From a bacterium (GTDB lineage: Bacteria; JALSQH01), in the NCBI GenBank assembly GCA_026985515.1, contig JALSQH010000118.1, forward strand, positions 1 to 38,909: DNA of 38,909 nt. Direction: 5' to 3'. The notes beneath the pieces were generated by a model that searched no databases, was not told the DNA's origin, and saw nothing but the letters and a program-made list of their open reading frames with translations. The position numbers were made by a program, and so were the translations under genes. Shown in pieces: positions 7,678-16,227 of the stretch. Each line of letters begins with the position of its first letter. Position 1 is the stretch's first letter.

Positions 7678-8974
7678 CAAAATACTTCTTGAACTTGGTC
7701 CTAAAGGAGAGCTGAAATTCCCTGCACAGATCGTTGAGAAATACAGATTAAAGCAGGGAATGAAAGTATATCTTGACATACTGACCTCCTCTATTGCGCT
7801 TCTTGAACGAGAAGAGGCACTTTCTTTGCCTTTGAAAAACAGTAATTTTTCCATTTCTTTTATTGGAAAGATTTCTTCATTTGGAGTCGCAGATATCTTT
7901 TCTGTTATAAATATGGGTCAGAAAACGGGGGTTTTAATCTTCGAGTATCATGATCTGAAAAAAAATATTTACTTTCGTAATGGAGAGATTATCTATGCCC
8001 AGAGCACAGACCCGGAAGACAGGCTTGGTAACATCCTGTTTAAAGTTGGAAAAATAAGCAAAGAGCAACTTCGTGAAGCGGAAAGGGAAATGGTTGCAGG
8101 TAAGAGGTTTGGCACCATTCTTCTTGAGAAAGGATACATTACGGAAAAGGATCTCTGGGCAGGCATAAAATATCAGATTGAGGAAATTGTTTACAGTGTA
8201 TTTACTTTGCAGGAAGGGGTTTATTATTTCATTGAAGGGGAACTTGTATACAGGGATCTGGGGAGGTTCTCTCTGAATACTCAGAATATCCTTATGGAAG
8301 GTTTCAGAAGACTTGATGAGATGAATCTCATAAGGGAGAAAATCCCTTCACAGAATGTTGTTTTCAGAAAACTTAAAGATCAACCCAAGGCACCTCTTCC
8401 ACCCTCTCTTCAAAAATTGTGGTCATTGATTGATGGTAAGAGAACTCTTGCTGAATTGATCAGATTATCTGGCCTGGGGGAATTCAATGCTTACAAAGCT
8501 GTTTATGAGTTACTCAGGTCGGGGCTCATTGAAGTTGTGGAGGATGTTGAGGAAGAGCAGGATCTTCTCTCCAGGGTTGCAAGGGAGTACAATGAACTTG
8601 TGAAGATGATCATGGCTGAGATCAAAAAGAATCAGCCCAGGGCTGATGTTGTTAAACTTTTCAATACCTTTTTACAGAGGGCTCCAGAAAAGTTAAGACC
8701 CCTTTATAAGGGGGTTAGTTTTCATCCCTCCGGAAGACTTGATATTGGTGCATATATCAGGAATATAAAAAACAGTATATCTCAGGATAATTTCCTTGCC
8801 CAGATATCAGGGATGGAAGACCTGCTTTTAAAACAGAAACTAACTGAGGGTTTAAATGAATTGATAAATTTCGGACTTATTCTTGCCAAGAAGTATCTCC
8901 CCAAAGAGAAGGCGGATGAAATTATTGTAAAGGTGAGACAGTTACAGAAAAAAATTCAGAAAAAGCTTGAGTAG
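7667..8974 (+). CDS. DUF4388-domain protein 2 with AbrB/SpoVT-like N-terminus
   Basis: A 435-residue paralogue of the preceding gene with the same order of parts. Residues about 5-50 look like an AbrB/SpoVT swapped-hairpin domain (LGPKGELKFPAQIVEKYRLK then QGMKVYLDI, close to the usual G-x-hydrophobic-x-P...G-D-x-hydrophobic pattern). DUF4388 spans about 60-205 (KTGVLIF, YFRNGEIIYAQS, DRLGNILF, KRFGTILLEKGYI). A winged-helix-like region at about 245-295 (LWSLIDGKRTLAELIRLSGL) precedes a helical, Lys-rich tail. The start overlaps the upstream stop by 11 bases, implying coupled translation. The pair may form a heterodimeric regulator. This is inference. Confidence 0.75.
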   Translation: MPNNKILLELGPKGELKFPAQIVEKYRLKQGMKVYLDILTSSIALLEREEALSLPLKNSNFSISFIGKISSFGVADIFSVINMGQKTGVLIFEYHDLKKNIYFRNGEIIYAQSTDPEDRLGNILFKVGKISKEQLREAEREMVAGKRFGTILLEKGYITEKDLWAGIKYQIEEIVYSVFTLQEGVYYFIEGELVYRDLGRFSLNTQNILMEGFRRLDEMNLIREKIPSQNVVFRKLKDQPKAPLPPSLQKLWSLIDGKRTLAELIRLSGLGEFNAYKAVYELLRSGLIEVVEDVEEEQDLLSRVAREYNELVKMIMAEIKKNQPRADVVKLFNTFLQRAPEKLRPLYKGVSFHPSGRLDIGAYIRNIKNSISQDNFLAQISGMEDLLLKQKLTEGLNELINFGLILAKKYLPKEKADEIIVKVRQLQKKIQKKLE

Positions 8975-8977
8975 AAA

Positions 8978-9673
8978 ATGGTGGAATTGATTTTTGCACT
9001 TGATGTGGATAATATTGAAGAGGCAGAGCCATTTGTTGAAATTCCCGGCCTTGAGTTTTACAAGGTGGGTCTTCAACTTTTCCTTAAAGAAGGATACAGA
9101 GTTGTTGAATTTCTCAAGCAGAGGGAAAAAAAGGTTTTTCTTGATCTGAAGTTTCACGATATTCCCAACACTGTTGCCAGTGCCGCCAGACAGGCGGTGA
9201 GGATGGGGGTAGACGTGTTTAATATTCATATTACTGGTGGGTATGAAATGGTAAGGAGAGCTGTTGAGGCCACGAGGGATGAGAATGAAAAAATGGGAAG
9301 AAGTTCTCTTATCATAGGGGTAACCATCTTAACGAGCCTCTCCCAAGAAGATCTGGAAAGGGTTGGATTTAGTCTGTCTCCCAAAGAAGCTGTTATCCAT
9401 CTTGCAAAAATGGGATTTGAAGCCGGGCTGGATGGGGTTGTGTGCTCACCCGTTGAGGCAAAAAAGATAAAGGAAAATACTTCGAATTCTTTCCTTACAT
9501 TCACTCCTGGAATTACCCTCTATGGGGGGAGTAGAGATGACCAGAAAAGAACCATGAGTGTAAGAGAGGCTGTGGAAAATGGTTCTGATTTTCTCATAGT
9601 AGGCAGGCCAATCAGAAATAGCCCTGATCCTGTAAGAACTGTTGCAGAGATTCTGAGAATCATTCATGGATAG
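8978..9673 (+). CDS. pyrF: Orotidine 5'-phosphate decarboxylase
   Basis: A 231-residue TIM-barrel enzyme making UMP from OMP, the last step of de novo pyrimidine synthesis. The N-terminal FALDVDN strand, KVGLQLFLKEG and the catalytic DLKFHDIPNT motif (Asp56, Lys58, Asp61) are intact. The phosphate-binding TPGI and the DFLIVGRPI segments follow near the C-terminus. Length is normal for the bacterial group I enzyme. The ATG follows the previous stop by only 3 bases and overlaps into rlmB at its 3' end by 8 bases, so it is inside a + strand operon. No other pyrimidine gene is present in the window. Confidence 0.95.
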   Translation: MVELIFALDVDNIEEAEPFVEIPGLEFYKVGLQLFLKEGYRVVEFLKQREKKVFLDLKFHDIPNTVASAARQAVRMGVDVFNIHITGGYEMVRRAVEATRDENEKMGRSSLIIGVTILTSLSQEDLERVGFSLSPKEAVIHLAKMGFEAGLDGVVCSPVEAKKIKENTSNSFLTFTPGITLYGGSRDDQKRTMSVREAVENGSDFLIVGRPIRNSPDPVRTVAEILRIIHG

Positions 9674-10418
9674 GGAATTCCTCTACGGATTAAATCCTGT
9701 AAGAGAGGTTTTGCTCACAGGAAGAAGAAAAATTTTTCATATCTATTTTTCTGGTGAAAGGTCGAGATACAATGAGTTGATTAAGCTTTCAAGTTCTCAG
9801 AAAGTTTCTGCTTCTTTTAAAACCAGGAAGGAACTTTCCAGATTGTGTGGAAGCGACCAGCACCAGGGGGTAGTTATTGAGGTTTCACCCTATCCTTATG
9901 TTTCTGTCGAAGAAATTATTGAAACAAGCTATCCAGAATCAGAGTTCAGCAATATAGTTTTGCTTGATGGTGTCAAAGATCCAAGAAATCTTGGAGCAAT
10001 TGTTAGAAGTGCCCACCTGCTTGGTTTTAAGGGAGTCGTCATTGGAAAACACAGGGCTTCTCCAGTGACTCCAGTTGCAGTGAAAAGTTCAAGCGGTGCA
10101 ACTGAAAGGATAATGATTGCGAGAGAAACCAATCTTGCCCGCACCCTTGATTTTCTCAGGGATAATGGATACTGGGTTATCTGTGCATCTGAGAAAGCTG
10201 ATAAGACATTGGATGAAATGGAGTTTGATTTTAACCTTGTTCTTGTTATGGGAGAGGAAGGTTCGGGGATAAGACTTAATGTGAAAAAGAGGTGCGATTT
10301 TGAGGTGGCTATACCCTTACAGGGAAGCAGAACAATTGGATCGCTGAATGTTTCTGTTGCAGCTGGGATATTTATGTATGAAATAATGTCATACCAGAGA
10401 CGAAACTCTCAGGTTTGA
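9666..10418 (+). CDS. rlmB: 23S rRNA (guanosine-2'-O)-methyltransferase RlmB/TrmH family
   Basis: A 250-residue SPOUT-class RNA methyltransferase. The N-terminal substrate-binding domain begins with YGLNPVREVL, typical of RlmB, and contains DQHQGVVIEV. The SpoU catalytic domain has the three motifs: LDGVKDPRNLGAIVRSA (motif 1), LVMGEEGSGI (motif 2) and IPLQGSRTIGSLNVSVAAGI (motif 3, with the SLNVSVA knot region). Modification of G2251 of 23S rRNA is the family role; other 2'-O-ribose targets cannot be excluded. It overlaps pyrF by 8 bases and is the last gene of the + strand run, ending before a bidirectional hairpin. The last codons contain a degenerate copy of that hairpin. Confidence 0.9.
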   Translation: MDREFLYGLNPVREVLLTGRRKIFHIYFSGERSRYNELIKLSSSQKVSASFKTRKELSRLCGSDQHQGVVIEVSPYPYVSVEEIIETSYPESEFSNIVLLDGVKDPRNLGAIVRSAHLLGFKGVVIGKHRASPVTPVAVKSSSGATERIMIARETNLARTLDFLRDNGYWVICASEKADKTLDEMEFDFNLVLVMGEEGSGIRLNVKKRCDFEVAIPLQGSRTIGSLNVSVAAGIFMYEIMSYQRRNSQV

Positions 10419-10504
10419 CACTGTTTTTGTAAAAGGCAAGAAAAGTAGAGCTTAACCACTTCATGAAAGTTCGGGATTGTGGATCTGCAATTTAAGATGA
10501 AAGC

Positions 10505-10540
10505 AATCACACCAGAGACAGAAGTCTCTGGTGTGATTTT
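10505..10540. terminator. Hairpin terminator between convergent rlmB and aminotransferase genes
   Basis: A perfect 15-base stem (AATCACACCAGAGAC, loop AGAA, complementary arm to 10538) runs into TTTT on the + strand. It ends at the stop codon of the - strand gene (10539), so it may stop transcription from both sides, although the T run is short. Confidence 0.75.
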
Positions 10541-11750
10541 ATGATAACTTCTTCACCGCTTCTTCTATTCTGTCAAGTCCCCTTTTAATTTCTTCCATGC
10601 TTGTGGCATAGCTCATTCTCACATAATTATCATTCCCGAATCCAGCTCCAGGAACCACTGCCACCTTTGCCTCTTCAAGGAGATACTCTGCAAAGTCTGT
10701 GGCTGAATTTATCACTTTATCACCATACTTTTTCCCAAACAATCCACTTACATTGGGAAACACATAGAAAGCTCCTTTGGGCTTGAAACATGAAATTCCA
10801 TCTATACTGTCCAATCTATCTACGATGTAGGTTCTTCTTTTATCAAATTCCTTTCTCATTTCCTCCACGCAGTTCTGTGGCCCGGTGAGCGCTGCAAGGG
10901 CTGCTGCCTGGGATATAGAAGTTGGATTTGAAGTACTCTGACTCTGGATGTTGGTCATTGCTTTTATCACATCCACCGGTCCTGCAGCGTAACCAATCCT
11001 CCATCCTGTCATGGAGTAGGTTTTGGAAACCCCATTTATAACTATTGCTCTTTCCTTCAATTCTGGAACAAGCGCGACAATTGAATGGTGTTTGTATCCG
11101 TCATAAACAAGAAATTCATAAATCTCATCGCTGATTACCCATAAGCCGTGTTTGACAAGGATCTTTCCTATTTCTTTCAATTCTTCAGCTTCGTAGGCAG
11201 CCCCTGTAGGATTTGAGGGAGAATTGAGGAGGAACACCTTCGGATTAAGTCCGTTGCTTTTCACCTCAGATATGGTTTTTTCAAGATCCTCAGGAGTTAT
11301 TTTAAAACCCGTTTTTTCCGTTGTATGGATCAATCTGAATTCTGCATCTGCAAGTAATGCCTGATCAGAGTAGGATACCCAGTAGGGGGCCGGAATAATG
11401 ATTACATCACCCTTTTGCAGAAGCACCTGCATTGCAAGATAAAGTGAGAACTTGGCACCAGGAGAAACCAGAATCTGATCCACTGTGTATTCAAGGTTGT
11501 TGTCTCTTTTAAACTTTTCCACTATTGCCTTTTTTAATTCGGGAATTCCACCCACAGGTGTGTATTTTGTCATGCCATCCTTTATAGCTTTTATGGCAGC
11601 TTCTTTGATGTGGTCAGGTGTGTCGAAGTCAGGTTCTCCAGCTCCAAAGCCAACAACATCAATACCCTCTGCTTTCATTGCTTTAAACTTAGCTGTGATC
11701 GCAAGGGTGGGTGAGGGTTTGATCTTTTTTGCTCGCTCACTTAAGCTCAT
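10539..11750 (-). CDS. aspC: Class I aminotransferase, aspartate aminotransferase type
   Basis: A 403-residue PLP-dependent fold-type I aminotransferase of the I-gamma subgroup found in many bacteria. Signatures are GAGEPDFDTPDHIK near the N-terminus, APYWVSYSDQ, NSPSNPTGA, the SDEIYEFLVYDG segment and the PLP Lys in SKTYSMTGWRIGYAAG, with YVRMSYATS containing the substrate Arg. Aspartate/2-oxoglutarate transamination is most likely, though some members also use aromatic or prephenate substrates; it could also supply the HisC step missing from the his cluster here. Its start overlaps the coaD stop by 4 bases (ATGA), so it belongs to the rsmD-coaD operon. Confidence 0.92.
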   Translation of the reverse strand: MSLSERAKKIKPSPTLAITAKFKAMKAEGIDVVGFGAGEPDFDTPDHIKEAAIKAIKDGMTKYTPVGGIPELKKAIVEKFKRDNNLEYTVDQILVSPGAKFSLYLAMQVLLQKGDVIIIPAPYWVSYSDQALLADAEFRLIHTTEKTGFKITPEDLEKTISEVKSNGLNPKVFLLNSPSNPTGAAYEAEELKEIGKILVKHGLWVISDEIYEFLVYDGYKHHSIVALVPELKERAIVINGVSKTYSMTGWRIGYAAGPVDVIKAMTNIQSQSTSNPTSISQAAALAALTGPQNCVEEMRKEFDKRRTYIVDRLDSIDGISCFKPKGAFYVFPNVSGLFGKKYGDKVINSATDFAEYLLEEAKVAVVPGAGFGNDNYVRMSYATSMEEIKRGLDRIEEAVKKLS

Positions 11751-12250
11751 CTATTATCCTCCTGTAATATTTTTCTGAATTTCTCTTTCAGTTTTTCCTC
11801 CACGAGGGGGGGGACCATACTGCTCACAGAACCACCAAATCTCACTATTTCCTTTATGAGAGTGGAACTCAGATATGAGTACCTCGCATCTGTCATCATG
11901 AAAACTGTTTCAAGGGAAGGATTCAACATCTTATTTGCCAGTGCCATTTGAAATTCATATTCAAAGTCGGAAACTGTCCTGATCCCTCTGAGAATCACAG
12001 AGGCCTTTTTCTTTTCTGCGTATTCCACAAGCAGCCCTTCAAATCCATCAACTTCAACTTTATCAATATCTTTTAAGACCTCCCTCAGAATCTGTAATCT
12101 TTCTTCAAAGTCAAAAAAAGTTTTTTTTGCTGTATTGTGAGCAACAGCTACAATCAATTTGTCAAAGAGAAGTCTTCCTCTCTCTATTATGTTGAGATGT
12201 CCATATGTGAGGGGATCAAAGGAACCGGGATATATGGCGATTCTTTCCAT
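11747..12250 (-). CDS. coaD: Phosphopantetheine adenylyltransferase
   Basis: A 167-residue nucleotidyltransferase of the CoA pathway that joins 4'-phosphopantetheine and ATP to give dephospho-CoA. It has the N-terminal YPGSFDPLTYGHLNII with the GxxxxxTxGH nucleotide-binding motif, ILRGIRTVSDFEYEFQMALA in the middle, and YSYLSSTLIKEI (the ISSTxIR-like motif). Length is normal. It lies 3 bases after rsmD and overlaps the aminotransferase gene by 4 bases. The rsmD-coaD pair is a widely conserved arrangement. Confidence 0.96.
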   Translation of the reverse strand: MERIAIYPGSFDPLTYGHLNIIERGRLLFDKLIVAVAHNTAKKTFFDFEERLQILREVLKDIDKVEVDGFEGLLVEYAEKKKASVILRGIRTVSDFEYEFQMALANKMLNPSLETVFMMTDARYSYLSSTLIKEIVRFGGSVSSMVPPLVEEKLKEKFRKILQEDNR

Positions 12251-12253
12251 TTG

Positions 12254-12799
12254 CTAATCTCCACTTAGGATTAAAAGCCGATTCTGTCCATATTTTCTGT
12301 CCCTGTAAATGGTGAGGGAGTCGGGAATTTTTGTTTCTTTATAGGTTGGTATCTCAGTGACAATGAATCCATTATCATTGAGGAGGTGATTCTCCACTAT
12401 GAGGTTCAGAGCAGGTTCCCAGAAATCCTTTTTGAATGGGGGATCAATAAAGATGACATCAAATTTAACACCCTCCCTGCCAAATTTTTTCAGTGCAGCT
12501 TTGTAATCCATACTGTAAATTTTGCTTTTTTTCAAAAGATCAAATTTCTTTAGATTCTCAGTAACAACCATTATTGAATTGATGTCATTATCAACGAAAT
12601 AAACGGTTTTTGCACCTCTGCTGTATGCCTCTATTCCCAGATTTCCTGTACCGGCAAAAAGATCAAGAATTACCTTATCTTCCCACTCCTGAATGATATT
12701 AAAGATGGCCTCTTTAACCCGGTCTATGGTTGGTCTTACTCTATCTGATTTTGGTGGAGTTAATTTCTGACCTTTAAGGTATCCGCCTATTATTCTCAT
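12254..12799 (-). CDS. rsmD: 16S rRNA (guanine966-N2)-methyltransferase
   Basis: A 181-residue RsmD protein. The start MRIIGG (ATG 12799-12797) matches the family N-terminus. An ATG at 12811, four codons earlier, lies inside the -10 box of the promoter and so is unlikely to be used. Motifs are RPTIDRVKEAIFNII, DLFAGTGNLGIEAYSRGA (SAM site), VDNDINS, and the catalytic FIDPPF. It methylates the exocyclic amine of G966 in 16S rRNA. The mRNA would have a leader of only a few bases. It is first in the operon rsmD-coaD-aminotransferase. Confidence 0.93.
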   Translation of the reverse strand: MRIIGGYLKGQKLTPPKSDRVRPTIDRVKEAIFNIIQEWEDKVILDLFAGTGNLGIEAYSRGAKTVYFVDNDINSIMVVTENLKKFDLLKKSKIYSMDYKAALKKFGREGVKFDVIFIDPPFKKDFWEPALNLIVENHLLNDNGFIVTEIPTYKETKIPDSLTIYRDRKYGQNRLLILSGD

Positions 12800-12809
12800 T
12801 TCCCCTTTC

Positions 12810-12837
12810 ATTCTATTGGGTGTAATCTTTCTGTCAA
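12810..12837 (-). promoter_or_regulatory. Sigma-70-type promoter of rsmD-coaD-aspC
   Basis: On the - strand: perfect TTGACA (12837-12832), 16-base spacer, TAGAAT (12815-12810). Start of transcription is expected near 12803, about four bases before the ATG at 12799. Confidence 0.65.
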
Positions 12838-12859
12838 GGAGTAAAGGTGTTTTTTATGG

Positions 12860-14587
12860 CTATCTGGACGCAGAGGTTGTGACTGGGTGAGAAGATGTTA
12901 CCGGAAGGGTAAAAGATGTGGGAAATTTGATTTCAGATGTTGCTGGCTTGCTGAATTTGTTTTCAGTGATTATTGTTTTTGAAAGATACAGGGAGGCCTT
13001 CTCAGTATCTCCCTTTTTCTCATATGCCGTACCCAGGGCATATAATATATCCGGGTCGCTCGGATTGATTTTCAGTGCTTTTTTCAAAAAAGAAATGGCA
13101 CCATCATAGTCACCCTTTTTCATTAGAGAGAGGCCGGCAAGAAAGTATGCCTCTTCTTTTTGAGGGGCAAGGTCTATGGCTTTTTTAAATTCATCCACCG
13201 ATGAATCGTACTCATCGAGTTTGTAATAGATCACACCAAGTGTGATGTGGAAATCAGGGTCATTTCTGTAGCCCTCATATGCCCTCTGCATTTCAAATAG
13301 CGCCTTTCTGTACTGTCCTTTCTGCAGGTATTTTTCCTTGATTCCTCCTATCCTGTAATAGACAAGAGCCAGCTGGTAATGGGCTGGGAAAAAATTGCGT
13401 TTAAGTTCTATCGCTTTGAGTAAGGCTTTTTCAGCTTCTCTGAAGATTTTTTCTCTTTTTGATGCTTCTGATATGAGCGCAAGTTTATAAAGCGCAGTTC
13501 CCAAACGATAATATGCCAGCATAAAATCCTTTTTCCTGTCAATAGCAATTTTGTATTCCCGTATGGCTTCATTGTAAAAATTCCTGTCTTCATAAATCAC
13601 TCCAAGGGAGAAGTGAGCATAAGGGTCCACAATGAATTTTTCATTTTTTATTGCATCTTCGTCAAATTTTTTTGCTTCGTTCAGCTGAATTTGTGCAAGA
13701 GAGTATTCTCCGAGATTGTTATATATGATTGCCAGATTGAATGCCCCTCTTGCAGCTTCTCTCTTCTCCTTTCTGGATAATTCCACAACCTTTTCAAAGT
13801 ATGGTCTGGCTTTTGCGAATTCACCTCCTGCGAGATAAATTCTCCCTGTTACAAAATAGACCGGTACAAGAGATGGATCTCTGGCAAGGGCTGTTTTGTA
13901 AAATTTAAGAGCAAGTTCTCTGTTTCCCATTTGCTCGTAAATCAAACCTGTATAGGCGTAGATTATTGCCCTCTCAGGAAAGTACTTTTTCAAATATCCA
14001 AGATGCCTGAGTGCCAGTTTAAACCTGCCTTCTTTTATGTAAATTCTGATAAGTGCAAGTCTTGCATCGAAGTTTTTGAGATTTCTTCTCAGAAGTTTTA
14101 TCAGATACTTTCTTGCAAGGTCGTATCTTTTTACCATCTCGTAGGAATATGCAAGATTCAGAATAGTCTGGTCGTAGTTGGGCTGAAGAGATAATGCCTT
14201 TCTGAGAGATGCGGCGGCAAGTCCTGGCTTATGTTCCTTCAGATATATGACTCCCAGATTGTTGTAGGCGGGAAAGTATTTATCATTCACCTCAATGGCA
14301 GATTTGAGCAATTTTTTTGCTTCCTCTAATTTGTTTTTTTTAATCAGAACAACTGCAAGATTATTATATGCGGGGAGGTATCCCGGATCTGTTTTTAGAG
14401 ATTCTTTGAAATACTTCTCCGCCTCATCGTAATTCCCCTGCTGAAGGTAATAAATTCCCTTTTCATGATAGGCTTCCGCTTCTTTTCTGATTTCCTGTGG
14501 AGTTTTTTTCCTTTGAAGAAGGGTACAGGATAAGAAGGTCACCAGAAACAGATAAAGGAGAAACTCAAAAAATCTCTTTGCTTTCAT
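12860..14587 (-). CDS. TPR-repeat lipoprotein
   Basis: A 575-residue protein with a hydrophobic N-terminus ending in FLSC (Cys21), read as a lipoprotein signal although Phe at -3 is less usual. From about residue 35 to 545 it is built of tetratricopeptide repeats, at least ten. Examples are YLQQGNYDEAEKYFKESLKT, YNNLAVVLIKKNKLEEAKKL and YKLDEYDSSVDEFKKAIDLA. The C-terminus is a low-complexity Ser/Thr/Pro tail. Such proteins are periplasmic scaffolds for outer-membrane or secretion assemblies; which one cannot be told. It lies 25 bases downstream of the LarA-like gene on the same strand and probably shares its transcript. Confidence 0.85.
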   Translation of the reverse strand: MKAKRFFEFLLYLFLVTFLSCTLLQRKKTPQEIRKEAEAYHEKGIYYLQQGNYDEAEKYFKESLKTDPGYLPAYNNLAVVLIKKNKLEEAKKLLKSAIEVNDKYFPAYNNLGVIYLKEHKPGLAAASLRKALSLQPNYDQTILNLAYSYEMVKRYDLARKYLIKLLRRNLKNFDARLALIRIYIKEGRFKLALRHLGYLKKYFPERAIIYAYTGLIYEQMGNRELALKFYKTALARDPSLVPVYFVTGRIYLAGGEFAKARPYFEKVVELSRKEKREAARGAFNLAIIYNNLGEYSLAQIQLNEAKKFDEDAIKNEKFIVDPYAHFSLGVIYEDRNFYNEAIREYKIAIDRKKDFMLAYYRLGTALYKLALISEASKREKIFREAEKALLKAIELKRNFFPAHYQLALVYYRIGGIKEKYLQKGQYRKALFEMQRAYEGYRNDPDFHITLGVIYYKLDEYDSSVDEFKKAIDLAPQKEEAYFLAGLSLMKKGDYDGAISFLKKALKINPSDPDILYALGTAYEKKGDTEKASLYLSKTIITENKFSKPATSEIKFPTSFTLPVTSSHPVTTSASR

Positions 14588-14612
14588 CTTAAGGTATTAT
14601 ATCTTCTTTCGC

Positions 14613-16088
14613 CTATCCTATCAAAAAAATTGGAAGGAACAGGAACAGACCTATCTGTGTGATACTTGTTCTTTTCGCGGCTTCCTCAAGGGCTTCTGAG
14701 ACATTGTTCACAGCAATCATTCCGAGCTTTTCAGCAACATTTGGATTTCCCCCTATTGCAATCTGGGCGGAGGTGTTTACCTTTCCGGGGCAGCCCCAAT
14801 ACCATGCAAGAATAGCATGTGCGCCGTGGTAACCGTAACCATTATTGTAGAGATGGTAAAATTCCCTGTTTTTCCAGTAGAACTCTTCCAGATCCTTTCG
14901 CCTTTCACATTCCATTGGAAGATGGTTATTGTAGAGGTAAACATATGGGTAGTGTTTATCAAGATCAAAAACTTCTTCAAGAGGATTCCAGAAAATCAGA
15001 ACTCCACCATTTTTAATGGCTTTTTTGAAAAGGGAATAGATGTACCCGCTGACCATTGTATGTATCAGAACAGGATTTGTTTGAGAGTTAACACTGTATG
15101 GTGAAAGGGAGGGAAGTCCAAAGAGAACTGCATCGAACTTTTTAGGTGTGTAGATACTGAGCTGTTTTTTCACTTCTTTTATGGCTTTTTCATGAATGGT
15201 ATCCACATCACCAGCAAAAACTTCATAAAGGGGATACCAGGATCTTATTGACTGGAAGGTCTTGTATCGCGCTATTCTGGGGAGATTATTGTAAAAGTCC
15301 CATGCTACAGGAATTTTTGCGGCAATGTTTTTAAGGGAAATATCCACGGGAGGTAGAAAAATATTGCTCAATACGAGTTCAATTTTAAACAGATTTATTT
15401 TGTTTTTGATCACTTTTCCCATTCTTTTGATTATTGCGTGAAATTCTGATTCGGTGTCCATGTATGAATTTGAAATCAGGATGTCGGGGTTGTGAGATTC
15501 CAGAATTGTGGTGAAGGAGCCGGTACCCACAGCAATGGATTTCCACCCACCATTCATTGGAAGGAAAACTATACTTATGTATATTACCAGATCTGCTTCA
15601 AGGAGGTGTCTGTTTATCTCCACTCTTTCTCCCTTTTCCGTATCCCCGATCCAGACAGCGTCCTGCTCCCTGTGAAAATTCAATCTATCAATCCACCCTT
15701 TCCACACCTTTTTCCCTATCATATGTCTTACTTCTGAGGGTGTGCATCTCCTGTGAAGTCCTGTTGCACAGAGAAGGGTAACATTTTTCCTGTCTATCCC
15801 TGCCTGGAGAATCAATTTTAAAACTTCATCAAGAACAGTTTTTCGGATATCTGAGATCATGGGGGGAAAGGGGACGGAAATGTCATCAAAGGCCACAACA
15901 ACCTTGCGTGAACGCCTGAGAAGGTCTGGAAGCGGATATGTCCCATCTGGATTCAGGAGAGCGTTTTTTATTTTCCTGGTTGGAGATATTGCAGGAATAA
16001 ATGGTCTGGGAGCGGAGAGAATATCCCACTCTTCTCTGACCTTCACAGGAGTAACACTTTCTCCGTTTAGCAGGAGTACCTTTTTCAT
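14613..16088 (-). CDS. LarA-like protein (nickel-dependent lactate racemase family, DUF2088)
   Basis: A 491-residue protein of the LarA fold. LarA uses a nickel-pincer cofactor bound to an active-site Lys. Here the Lys is in NGGWKSIAVGTGSF (Lys183), His112 lies in ATGLHRRCTP (the catalytic-loop His) and His199 in LESHNP. The conserved DDxSRPTP box reads DDISVPFPP: the Arg that binds the lactate carboxylate is Val72. So the fold and cofactor Lys are kept while the substrate site differs, and lactate racemase activity should not be assumed. Cofactor genes larB, larC and larE are not in the window. The C-terminus is hydrophobic (IGLFLFLPIFLIG). A TTGACA box upstream implies an almost leaderless mRNA; a GGGG abutting the ATG is too close to act as a binding site. 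Confidence 0.75.
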   Translation of the reverse strand: MKKVLLLNGESVTPVKVREEWDILSAPRPFIPAISPTRKIKNALLNPDGTYPLPDLLRRSRKVVVAFDDISVPFPPMISDIRKTVLDEVLKLILQAGIDRKNVTLLCATGLHRRCTPSEVRHMIGKKVWKGWIDRLNFHREQDAVWIGDTEKGERVEINRHLLEADLVIYISIVFLPMNGGWKSIAVGTGSFTTILESHNPDILISNSYMDTESEFHAIIKRMGKVIKNKINLFKIELVLSNIFLPPVDISLKNIAAKIPVAWDFYNNLPRIARYKTFQSIRSWYPLYEVFAGDVDTIHEKAIKEVKKQLSIYTPKKFDAVLFGLPSLSPYSVNSQTNPVLIHTMVSGYIYSLFKKAIKNGGVLIFWNPLEEVFDLDKHYPYVYLYNNHLPMECERRKDLEEFYWKNREFYHLYNNGYGYHGAHAILAWYWGCPGKVNTSAQIAIGGNPNVAEKLGMIAVNNVSEALEEAAKRTSITQIGLFLFLPIFLIG

Positions 16089-16095
16089 CCCCTTC

Positions 16096-16125
16096 TTTCT
16101 AACATATTTCTTTGAATTTTGTCAA
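16096..16125 (-). promoter_or_regulatory. Possible sigma-70-type promoter of the LarA-like gene
   Basis: On the - strand: perfect TTGACA (16125-16120), 18-base spacer, TAGAAA (16101-16096). The start would fall at about 16089, right at the ATG (16088). The -10 is only a moderate match. Confidence 0.4.
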
Positions 16126-16168
16126 GAGCAGCAGGAGAAGGAAAGATGAAGGGAACAAGCTTCATTTT

Positions 16169-16197
16169 TTGCATTGGGAGATAAAATCCTGTATAAT
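16169..16197 (+). promoter_or_regulatory. Sigma-70-type promoter of nitrilase-queH-sirtuin operon
   Basis: TTGCAT (16169-16174), 17-base spacer, perfect TATAAT (16192-16197), followed by AGGAGTG (16217-16223) before the ATG at 16228. Confidence 0.75.
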
Positions 16198-16227
16198 AAT
16201 AGAAAATCCCTTTTTCAGGAGTGAAAA

